Part shown: piece after piece, positions 32,801 through 44,800 of the stretch
Layout: each line of letters opens with the position of its first letter
Numbering within the stretch: position 1 is the stretch's first letter
NCBI GenBank assembly: GCA_032622095.1
Contig: CP136064.1
Span: 114,874,004-114,938,003 of the forward strand
Length of the DNA stretch: 64,000 bases
Source of the DNA: Siphonodentalium dalli
Lineage: Eukaryota; Mollusca; Scaphopoda; Gadilida; Siphonodentaliidae
Reading direction: 5' to 3'
Notes under the pieces: model-generated
The model's database searches: none
What the model was told of the DNA's origin: nothing
Seen by the model: the letters and a program-made list of their open reading frames with translations, nothing else
Made by a program: the position numbers and the translations under genes

Positions 32801-35800
32801 CATACAATAAACACCACAAATTCAAAACACTAACAATTCAGGCAACATGAACACTAATTCCTTCTAGAAATAACCACTGATCAGTCGGATTTCTGTGAAA
32901 AAAATTCACATAGCGACAGATAACATCGTTTTTTGAACAATTTTCTGTTTAGCTGCAGATTATAAATGCGTTGCATACACGCCTGGGACCACCAATTTCT
33001 CATGTATATATATGGTTTTATACAAAACCTAGCCCACTGTTGACATCGACGATTAGCGACGACATGGTGTACGCTCCAGTTCATTAAAACAGAAGCTCCA
33101 GTTCACTGCAAGCTAAACACGATACACTCCAGTTCACTACATCGAACATCTCCTTCTCAAAAAGCAGTCTTTATGTCTGAAAATGGCTGTCATTTGTTGA
33201 AATTATAATGCAATCGAGGGCTGGTTTGCTTTTCAACAAAGATCTAAACAATTTTACTCGACAAACGCGCTGATTTTGTGAGGCAATTATGTATATATAT
33301 ATATATATTATATTTTTTTTGCACAATTGGTAAAACAAATGAATTATTGACGGTAAACATAATTGATAACGCTTTTCTGTTATATATGTATGGAACAAAA
33401 TGTTTAATGTAGAGGTAATTTCTCAATAAGTGTGTCTTGTAGTCAGTTTTTTGTCGGTGTATGTACTTATACAGATGTGTGTACTCAGGAATCAGTATAG
33501 GCCTACATTGTAGATGTGCCACCATAGGCAAAATGGGATGCATCATTCGCTGATATCACGAAAAAAATACCCGAAATTGCATGTATGCGCCATTAAACAA
33601 TTGTTCTTCCAGGCTGAGTATGGATGTTATTATTGCAAAGAGAATCAGGAGACGACCAAGGGTGTAATCTATATGAGCGCACTCGACCAGAGACGTGGCG
33701 ACAGGGGGGGTGGGGTGTCTCACCCCCCGAACTTTGGTCAAAATTTTCAACAGTTGGAAATGTCATACCTGACACAACATTAGTTGGAAATTTCACACCA
33801 ACAATAGGTTGAAAATGTTCTTGTAGTTTGATTCAAACAATTTATTGGGGGGAATTTATTGTTTTTGGACCAATATTTGCATATTTTCCTTCTTTTGGTA
33901 AAAAATTTGGACTGAAATGACCATCAGTTAGAAATGTTCCAACCTTAGGGGTGTCAGGTTGGAAATTTCCAACACTTGGAAAGCTTGTGTTCTTGTCCCT
34001 CCCCCATGGCCAGTCAAAAACTTCTAGTTAATTTAAGAAAACAATATTGTCCTACATTTGGTCAAAATTGTCACTAGAATTGTCATATGTTGGAAATTTT
34101 CCAACCTATAAGTCGGGGTGTCAGGTTTGAAATTTCAAACTCTATGAATGCTTGAGGCTAGTCTAGATACTAGGATTTTGCGATTTATTTGTTCAGATTT
34201 CAAAATTTTCGCACACCGGGCCGAACCATGCATGGTCGGCCCGATGTGTCCTGGTCCCTCCCTGTGGCCAACATAAAACTGCTAATGAGTTTACGAAAAC
34301 AATATTTTACTACATTTGGTTTAAATTGTTACTGAAATGGTCATCAGTTGGAAAATTTCCAAACTAAGGCAGTCTATAGATGCTAGGATTTTGCGATTTT
34401 CTTGTTTAGTTTTCAAAATTTTCTCACACCGGGCCTAACAGCCATGGTCGGCCCGGTGTGTCCTGATCTATTGCTCCGTAGTTGTGTGCATTTGTCTGGA
34501 GTTAAACCACTAGATGTTAGGATTTGTGCAATTTTCAGGTTCAAAATATATGAATATTATCATACCAGGTAGATAGAACCATGGTTTATAACTTGGCTAG
34601 TAGGCCTGTGAACACTTAGCTGCGAATGGAATTATGCAAAACCTTGCCTCTGGTCTTATTCCGGGGAATATCATAGCACCAGCACATTATAGGTTTAATA
34701 GCGGTTTGATCTGTATTGAGTGGGCACACGCGCCGCTATCCCACTTCCCATTTTCTCGTCCATGGCTGCGACATTATTTCTCCAATATATACGTGTATCT
34801 CATTATCTCCTATCGTACACCCCCTACGTACAGATATACGTGCACTGGTTTTAAACATACATATGTTGCATAACCATTATATATTTCTTTCAAATTGAGA
34901 TCAATATTAAGCTCTTTCGACTGTAGGTGTGGTAAAAAATTGAGAATCTCTCATCTGAATCTGCTCGAAGTGTAAAATATGAATCTACAGGACACTGTTG
35001 ATCGACAAAGAACTGGGTCTTGTGTTCGGGAAGTGAACCGATCTTATCTTCGGTGAACTGGAGCTTTTTCGTCACAATTTCAAACCTAAATATCTTATGA
35101 TTCCAAGGTCATATATCTACTGTCTGCGGGAGACAACACACTTTTGACTAATAAAACCTTGCATTATCGTGTCAATATCGAATGATTCATTTTTCTCACG
35201 TAAATTTGTGTTGAAATTTACCATTGGGGCAATGGCAATTTAACACTCAAATGTCTACGCTTAATTTGGCAAATTGGCGCACTGTTTATTGGAAATATCA
35301 AATCTCATGAACAGATGGGGATGTGCGGCAGTCATATTTAACAAAAAAAAACGGTAAATTCTCTTTCCTTGGTGAAACCATCTACAAAATCGAGCGCCAG
35401 CCAACTTAAAAAGATCACGAGTGAACTGGAGTGCATCGGAAGTGAACTGGACAAAAGATCGCAAGTGGTGTCTGTCTTGAGGAGCAGTTCCTACCCCGTG
35501 ATAATATTACTTATACATGTATAATAAGTAATTATGTTGAGATGCATTTGTATTTAAATTTCAATCCAACACATTCTCGTAGTAAATTGCATGATTTTCA
35601 GTATATGTTGAATATATTCTTATAGAATATAGGAAAGGGTCGCCAAGTATTAGATCATGTCATGAATTTATACTCTGGCTACCGTAGAGATCATATTCAA
35701 CCAGTTAAAAATATGGGAACGTTTTAATGTTCTGATGGAGAACTTTATAGCATTGAAAAAAAACAACTCAGTGACTATATATATTTATTTATTACTTGTT

Positions 35801-38800
35801 CCTTCATAATATATTTCACAATAGGGGGTGTTATACTCCATATTTCATGCAACATCGAGTTGGGATCTTCGTGAACTACGTACACAGTGGAATACACTAT
35901 TTACTGAGGAACGATATTAACTAAGAATATATTAGCTGCACTGGGTTTTTTTAAATGTTTATCTGAACAGATCTGAACATGAAAAATTCACATCACTTGA
36001 ACTGGTGTAGAATTATCTCTACGGGCGTAGCGATTCATGATATGATCTAGCTAAGTATATATGCATATAGTTTTTCACAATTTACGTAGATCCGTCCATT
36101 GCATGTTTATATGTTGAAATCAACTGTAGACAAGATAGATAGGCGGGGGGAGTGTGTACACACACACGTATAGCATTGGAACTGTGCTAATTATCTACTG
36201 TTTTGAATATTTTTTTTTAACACACGGAAAAATTAGATATCATATGAAAGTAGAAGATGTGAGCTTTGTGTTCCGCACTGCTGTATAATTTGAAAGTTGT
36301 GTCGTGGGAACGGCGTGTAAACAATGTAGACACATTTTGAGAAAAAATAATTAAAAACAAATTTAATCCTATTCTATACTACTGAAACCGATGGTGAAGG
36401 CGCTGTTTTTGGTGTTATTTTTCATGTCTATTTTCTAACTATTCCAATATCAAATGGGGTAACAGATGTGATATGGCCAAGTTGGTATACATACATTCTA
36501 CATAATTATATGGTTTACGACTAAGCATTGTTTGTGTATATTTCATTTTATTATTAACTTGGCGATAGTTGGTGCACCTAAAGCCAATTTCACAGAAAAT
36601 CAGCATTTTTCAATACCAATTATTGTCATCATGGATGCCATTTTGAATAGAACATTTTGCTCTAAGCGGATTTATCGGATTTTGGTTATGTTATAGAGGA
36701 TATGATTATTATTCCTCTTCAAAATGGAATAAAAACCAACTTAGTCCAAATATTTGCTGGGTCAAAACGTTTTACCGACGAGACTATATTTTGTCTTTTC
36801 AGCATTTACCCCTGACCTGGAAGTCTTACATGTTTGCCCTTTTCCCACATTTCGTCTTGTGACTCAGAGGCATGTGGTTTTAATTAAGATTTAAGATTTT
36901 ATTGAACAAACAATTTAAACACAAAAACTGAAAATATAACAATAACATGCAAAGTGACTGGTACAGAACAATGATTGGGTAATCCCAAAACACTATATAA
37001 TCAATGTCGAAGTATCTAGCTTGGAAATATGTGCTTTACGGTTTACTGTACTACTGAGTTCTTTTTAAATGAGTTTTTTTAAGTGTACCTTGCAGTTCTA
37101 GGGATTGATTCTGCACATGATTTAATGTAATCGCAGATATATATCTAGTATTGCTAGGGTTTGTTGGGTTCAGAATTTGTTCTAGAATCTTAAAAGATTC
37201 AGACGAATTGGGGCAGAATTAATGTTTAGTTTGTTCAATAAAACATCACGTTGTTGAACATATTTCATGCAGTGTAGAAAAAAGTGTTCTTCATCTTCTA
37301 ATATATCACATGCCAGGCATTTTCTGTCTTTTCTATCAGGTTTAGGTCGTTTGTATCGGTTAATTAAACTGATGGTGAAATAAAAAAAAATTAAATTGAG
37401 TGCTCCAAGTAACCTATATGTACTGGTTGTGTCTTTATATATAGACTCTAAACTCCACACGGATGCCAGTATGTCACCAGGAAAGTGACAGTTTTCGTTC
37501 CTTTTTATTAGAGGTAGAAACATACAGGGTTTCCGTTAGTACGGCTCAGCGTCCGTAGGATGGCCTCATTCCCCTCGCAGATTATCTGTTTGGTTCATAC
37601 ATATACCAAATGTCAGTCGCAATATGTCGTAAAAAAATTCGGTTGCAACGGGAGTTCGGGGGTTAAACGGAATACTGGTGAAATGCGGGTCAAATAACGA
37701 CGTTAGATACAGCGTAATACATGTCGCGGTAACATCAAAGAATGCCGGACTGCTGAGTATGCATATTTTTGTGCACGGGATGAAACTGCTCATGCTCGAA
37801 AATCCCGTGATATCCTACGATTATATAATTTGATCAAAGAATGCCGAATTTCTTAGTCGGGACATTTTTATGCACGGGATTTTCATGGATGAAACTACTC
37901 CTCCGAGATCCCGTGCTATCGTACGGTACATAATTAATGGGTCCCTCTGCAGAGTCCATGAGGTACATAACAGAGTTTTAGCCAGCGTGTTATAAAATAT
38001 AATTTTGGCGGGAAATGTGAACATGTGCGTCGTTGATTGTGCTTGGGGACCCAGGCGGGACAACGCAACTATTATTTACCGTACTTTGACTTTATCTCCA
38101 TATTGGGGAGGGGGTATGTGTTTGTCTTTATCCCCCATGTATGTAATATGGTTCAAATGAATGGTGTTGTTAACTTGTCACCATGAATTCCCACTATAAA
38201 GACTGATTTCGGGACAGGTTCCGTATTATTGTGAAATAAATCACTTTCGGATTTTGTTGACTATGCATGGCAATATACGCATAATAAGCAATTGCGGTCA
38301 TCAGTTTATGGACTAATAGAGACTATTGAACAAGCTACGCATTCCGAGTGAAAGATTCCGCCGCTATAAATATATCCTGCAGACAAACTCTGCAGTATGA
38401 CGTCACAGCGCACAAATAGCTTTACGATTGACAGCGTATATCCTAGCTGTCAGTTTCATTTTCACAGAAGCTGCTTGAAATTCTAGGAAATACTTTATTC
38501 AATTCTCCTTGCTATCTATAATTGGTCAATGCATAAGATGCTTTGTAGTGTTTAGATTCGTTATACCTGTCGGAATCTTATTGTATAAATTTGTAAACAC
38601 TAACTCGTAGCTTGTTCATTAATATATAGTCTTCAAACAGACGGCAGTCTTATGTGCGTAACTAATTGATTGATTATCTGGACACCATCAACAGAATTAA
38701 AGCACCCACGGAAATGATTGACTTGCGTAATATATACGTAGCTTTGGGTTGCTTTGTGGGACTCTTAGGTGCAAGGAAATTACTACTTTTCAGTGTTAAA

Positions 38801-41800
38801 TAACAAAATTTTCGCCCGACGGAACAAACCATGGTCGTCCCGTCGCGTCATGTGTTTCCCCAATACGGACTCATTAATTGCCCCCTGGCGGAAACCCTGA
38901 CATATTTTCCCAATTTTCATTTCGGTCCTAAATTATTGTTTCTCTGGCTTCGGGGATTAACAAAATATTAGACTTATTCAAGGACCCCACCCACCAAAGC
39001 TCAGAGTGAACAGATATCGATTGTTGAAGTTTGTTATTTCTCGAGATGTGTAATAATATGTGGCCAGAAACACGTGGTCAAACGGAGGGTCTCGGACAAA
39101 ATTGCGGATGAAGATGGATAACTCTAAAGTCAAGTGGTAATACAGTAAATTTTTGTGATACTTTAGTGATTATACGGCCATATTTTGTTGAACAAAATGT
39201 TGATAAACAACAAGTTTTTGGAAATTTGATACTATAGTTGACAGTGATTAGCATTATGTTGTTGCAATGCATCGATTCTGATAACTAAAGCATATTTTGA
39301 AGAAATGTTGTTGCTGTTGTACTTGATGGTATGGGGACTGTCTGATCGGATTGAGTACCTTTAAAAAGAACTACGGAATTTAACTACCGGTAACTGCAGT
39401 TCATCGACACACTCAACTGGAAATTATTGCCTACAAAATTGTGATTGGAGTATATTTGAGAAAAATCAATGTGTTCCAAGGATCAATGTAAATGACTAAA
39501 ATTCATGTTGACATTGTGTATCAAACTGGAAAACCGTTCTATCATTACATCCTTGTCAATAGAGGTTATTATTCTCGCATGGACAAATAAGATCCAATGG
39601 AAACACATTATCGTGTACCGAAACTGATAGAGACACTGGGGAAACTTGAAAAATATTACATCACAAACATGGCGATATTGAGAATACACTTATTTCCGAA
39701 AACACACAAGCGCTGCCAGGATCACTCGGAAGATCAGAAAAATTTAACCGGAACAGAGAAACGATATCAAATTTACGCAAAAATATAACTAACAAAACGC
39801 GTTTTTTAGCGCTATATCGACAAATTAGCTTGGGAATAGTTTGCATATGCATGTTTTGAAACCCCTTTTCTCGAATTACGTATACATAAATTTTAGGGTT
39901 CGAATGAGCCATGTTCGTTTAATAACTTATTATCTTTGTGACTAAAATGACCTACAAATTAGTTAAATTTAATTGCCCACTTAATTTTCGAGTCACCGAT
40001 TATTTTTTTTTATAGTGCCTTGATATACGGTTTTAATATGCCATAAAATATGATTAAAATACTATAATTCATCACCATTTGAAACGTCTGTGTCTCAGAA
40101 GATGACAATAGAGAAATAGAAAACAGCTGAAATCATAAAAAGATTACCCCTGTTGGGCTCCCTGAATTCAACAGAATTCAAACTAAAAATGTATTTTCAA
40201 TGGAAGGGGAATAACTATCTTTAAAATATAGAGTTATTCCCCCTCCATTGAAAATAATACACTTTGCACAACAAAACCAGACGAAACTTAAGCACAAAAC
40301 ATGTCGGTAATTAAAAAAAATATAAAAATATTACACCGTATAAGTAGATAATACAATGTTTTGAAGCTTAATATGGCATATATTTTATATAATGTGATCT
40401 GGGGGTTCAAAAAATAAGTGGGCCTTTAAAGGTACTCAATCCGATCAGACACTCCTAAATTACTATTCTTTGGCTTCAGGGGTAAAAATATATGATTTGA
40501 GTCGAGGAACCCACCCGTCAAAGCTCAGAGTGATCAGATATTGATTTTTGTACTTTGTTATTTCTTGAGATGTGTAATAATATGTGGCCCAGAAACACGT
40601 GTCAAACGGAGGGTCTCGGACAAAATTGCTGATGAAGATGGATAACTCTAAAATCAAGTGGTAATACGGTCAAATTTTGTGATACTTTAGTGATAATACG
40701 GCCTTATTTTGTTGATAAATAACAAGTTTTGGGAAATTTGATACCATAGTTGACAGTGGTTAGCATTATTTTGTTGCAATAAATTGATTCTGATAACTAA
40801 AAGAGTATTTCAAAGAAATGTTGTTGTATCTTGATGGTATGGGGACCGTCTGATCGGATTGAGTACCTTTAACATAAGAAAATATCAATGATTTTAGGAT
40901 ATTGGTAAATGCAGAAATGCTGGTTTATTAAATACCTTCTAGCAAGAGTTCTCTCTGTATGTCTTCAAACAATGAAAGAATAGAGTCTATATCTTCTTGG
41001 TAGTCCTCAAACTACAATTGTAGAATAATGAAAGAAGTGTTAAAGGATTTTGTGATACAAAGAATAAAATCCAAGATGGCCACTGGCAGCCAGTTTTTCA
41101 ACGAAATTCAGAAAAATAATAACTAACATCCAGGTTAAACACTATTTTTCATTGTATTGTGATTTTAGTAATGTCTAATTTACTGACAGTAATTAGTAGT
41201 GATGTACTTTTATTTGCATCAGAAACAATCTATTTCATTTCCTATTCCAGACATTATTTTTGCATTTTGTGTCATTTCACTTTTAACTTATCAAAGTACA
41301 CTTTAGTCATCATTATTCATAATACTATCTAATACTATAGCAAATCCAGTTCATAATCTGAATATTCATCTAATTATTATTAAATAATAATTAATTGTCG
41401 GCAAATTATTTATGCTCATATTTTCGTTCATGTTTTCATTGTGCACTTTTCACGGCCTGACTTCTGGTCTGGAGCGCATGTGATTACTAAGGTACTGCAT
41501 CTTTGGTTTCTATGCATCGGGTTGGATTTCGGGTTGGTTTTTCTATCGGATTGCTTTTTGGGTTGCTTTTGCGATGCATCATGGGAAAGGGTTAGATTGC
41601 TACATAAATAAATCTAACCTTATCTTGTGTGTACTCCAATTGAATTAGCCTTAGTAGACAGTTCAGTACAGAACTTTTGTCAGTATGTTAACTGATTTTT
41701 AAAGATATAGGGGCCATTTTGTCAAAGACTTTCAGGATTTTCGTAGTGCCACCCTTGTCTGGCTGTTGGTTAATAATTGATTATTGATATTAGTGGCATT

Positions 41801-44800
41801 TTAGCCCATTGTTACCTGAAAGAGACAGAAGAAAGGATTTGGAGACATATTATTTAACTTTTACATTTACATATGATTCTGAATCATTCTGTGGAAACAT
41901 GGAGATCATTTCAACAAATACTATTGTTTTATAACAGTTTGTCTGTGGTTATTGGGAAATACTCTGTAGGCACATATTGATAGTCCCACTAGGGTTTTGG
42001 GGGTCTACACAGAAATTAAACAAAGACACAGACTCTATGTGTCAGATAGTATGTAAGGTATATGAGAAAATAAATTATTCAGGGAAAACACACTCAAGAA
42101 CAGATCATAGATTAAAATCCAAGAATCCAGATACATTTCCTGTAGTGTTGAGGTTCCGGGAAAGATTTTATCCAAACTACCCAGAAGTTAGTACAAGACC
42201 CCGCCCACATTACATGTACATTTCACTGCTATGAAGGGACATATAAATTGTTATATATATTATTATCTACCAACACAATTTGATACATTTGGGTAAGGTA
42301 TGACATTTAAACATTTCTTGAATGTAACGCTATGTTGCTTCTGAAGCAAAACAGCTGAGGACAGCAGAAAATAAATAAATGTTTGTACTGTAAATCACGC
42401 CCGACCAAGGTCAAACCTGCAAAAAATGTTTCTAACTCCCAATTTTTGGACACCCAGAACCCATATTTAACTAATTTTGTTCTGAAACAGCATAAGGTAG
42501 CAATACATGATTTCTGGGGGGGGGGGGGGGGGGGGGGGGGGGGTACTATACTACAATCTTCTGCTGTACCATGGACATTGATAACAAGACAGTCAAAGAC
42601 TGTGGGTCGCTCACCAGACTGCAAAGACTGATAAGACTGGGACTCCGGATACCATAACAGAACTTTTCATAATCACTTTAAAAGAAGTAGATCTAAACAG
42701 GATATGTGGCTAGAGAGGCCTCATGTATGTAGATCGGTGAATATCTACTTTTAAATTACCAACTGTACACCGACATCTCATAGCCCCGTCATTTCTTGAC
42801 AGGTTGACCTCATGTTAACAAATCTGAATCTCAGTCACTATAAGGATCCTCCATACTATATGTAAGCTAAATAGTCCAACCTCTCTTGAGAAGACATTTT
42901 AAGTTTTTCTATAGAGACATACAGTTATGTCCCTGGTCCCATCCTATTTAATCTGGTGACCCCATCTGAATAAATTACTATAGAGACATACAGTTATGTG
43001 CCTGGTCCCACCTATAGAGACATACAGTTATGTGCCTGGTCCCACATATTTAACCTGGTGACCCCATCTGAATAAATGTGAATCCCAGACACCAAAGAAC
43101 CCTTCATACTAAATATCAGTAAAATAGACCTGATGGTCCGTGTGAAGGAAGCATATTAAGAGGAAAACTGTCCTTTGCTTGGCCCCTAGTTGACCAGGTG
43201 ACCCCATTTAAAACAAATGACCCCATCTGAACTCCGGTCAGCCAAGGACCCTTCATACCAAATATGAACCCATTCAACCTGATGGTACATGAGAAAAAGT
43301 TGTTTTTAAGAATTACTATGGAGGGCAAGAGTTATGGCCCTGGCTTCATAACCATTTGACAGAGTGACCTCATTTGAACAAATCTGAATGTGAGTCACCT
43401 AGAGAACATCCACACCAAATATGAACCCATTCAGTCTTATGATCTAGAGAAGATGTTTAAAGAATTGTTGACAGATGGATGGGCGGACAGACAGATGAAC
43501 AGGTGACAGATGAGAAGTGATGACAATAGCTTCGTCTCAGGTGAGCTTAAAAATTACATTTCATTGAACAAATCTGTAAATACCCCCCCCCCCCCCAACA
43601 CTGTGGGGACATCCCTCCAAGAATATGACATACATGATTTATTTGAATGCCTGACTGTATTGGCTTAACAAAATTTCCATGACCTTGAAAGCCAGTGCAT
43701 TCTCTTTTATATGGGAGGCTCCCCATGGGAGACTCGCATATATAAGAGAATGCACAAGCACAGGGTCTTCATTGCTCTCACCAGCACAACTCTGGTCATG
43801 AAATGGTTAATATTAATAGTAAAAATAAACTTTATCTGTCAAACAGGTAATTTGTATCTGAGAGAAACATGGGATAAAATTCCATTCATAAAGCCACTAT
43901 CAGCTACCAGTATGTCTTGGAGAGCTGTTGACATTGAGATAATTAATGACTGCAAACATTTTGCAGAGCAATACCAATGTATTGTGTTACTCCTACAGCT
44001 GTGATCAAAACAAGGATTGTAATGAAGTGAAGTAGGCAGAGATAATATGGTATGGTACAGCATGGCGTGGCAGGGACAGGAGGTGGGGTGGGGGTGGATA
44101 GCTGTGATGTGTCTAAAAAAAATCAAAGATCAAAATGCAAAAATGTAATTTTTTGTTTTTAGAGTTATGGCTCTGCCCCTATTTGACCCAGTGACCCAAT
44201 TTAAAAAAAATCTGAACCCCAGTCACCCAAGGTCCCTCCGTACCAAATATAAGCTAAATCGGCCCAATGTTTCTTGAGAAGATGTCATTCTAAGAATTAC
44301 TATGAAGGAATAGAGTTATGGCCCTGGTTTCTCAACTAATCAACCTGGTGACCTCATTTGAACAAATCTGAACTCCAGTCATGCAAGAACCCTTCATGCC
44401 AAATATAAGCTAAATCGGACCAATGGTTCTAGACAAGAAGTCATTTTAAGAAATACTATGGAGGGAAAGAGTTATGGCCCTGGCTTCGCAACTATTTGAC
44501 CCAGTGACCTCATTTGAACAAATCTGAATGGGAGTCACCTAGGGAACATCCACACCAAATATGAACCCATTCCGTCCAATGAAATCAGAGGAGAAGATGT
44601 TTAAAGAATTGTTAACGGATGGACGGACGGATGGACGGACGGACAAGGTCCTCGTCACGAGGAGTGATGACTATAGCTCCACCGGAGACTTCCTCTCAGG
44701 TGAGCTAAAAAGCACATGAATGCTTGGTTAAAAGATACAGAAATGGTCAGAGATTTATATGTCTTCATTTTGACCGAATTGCATCACAAGTTGAATTATC

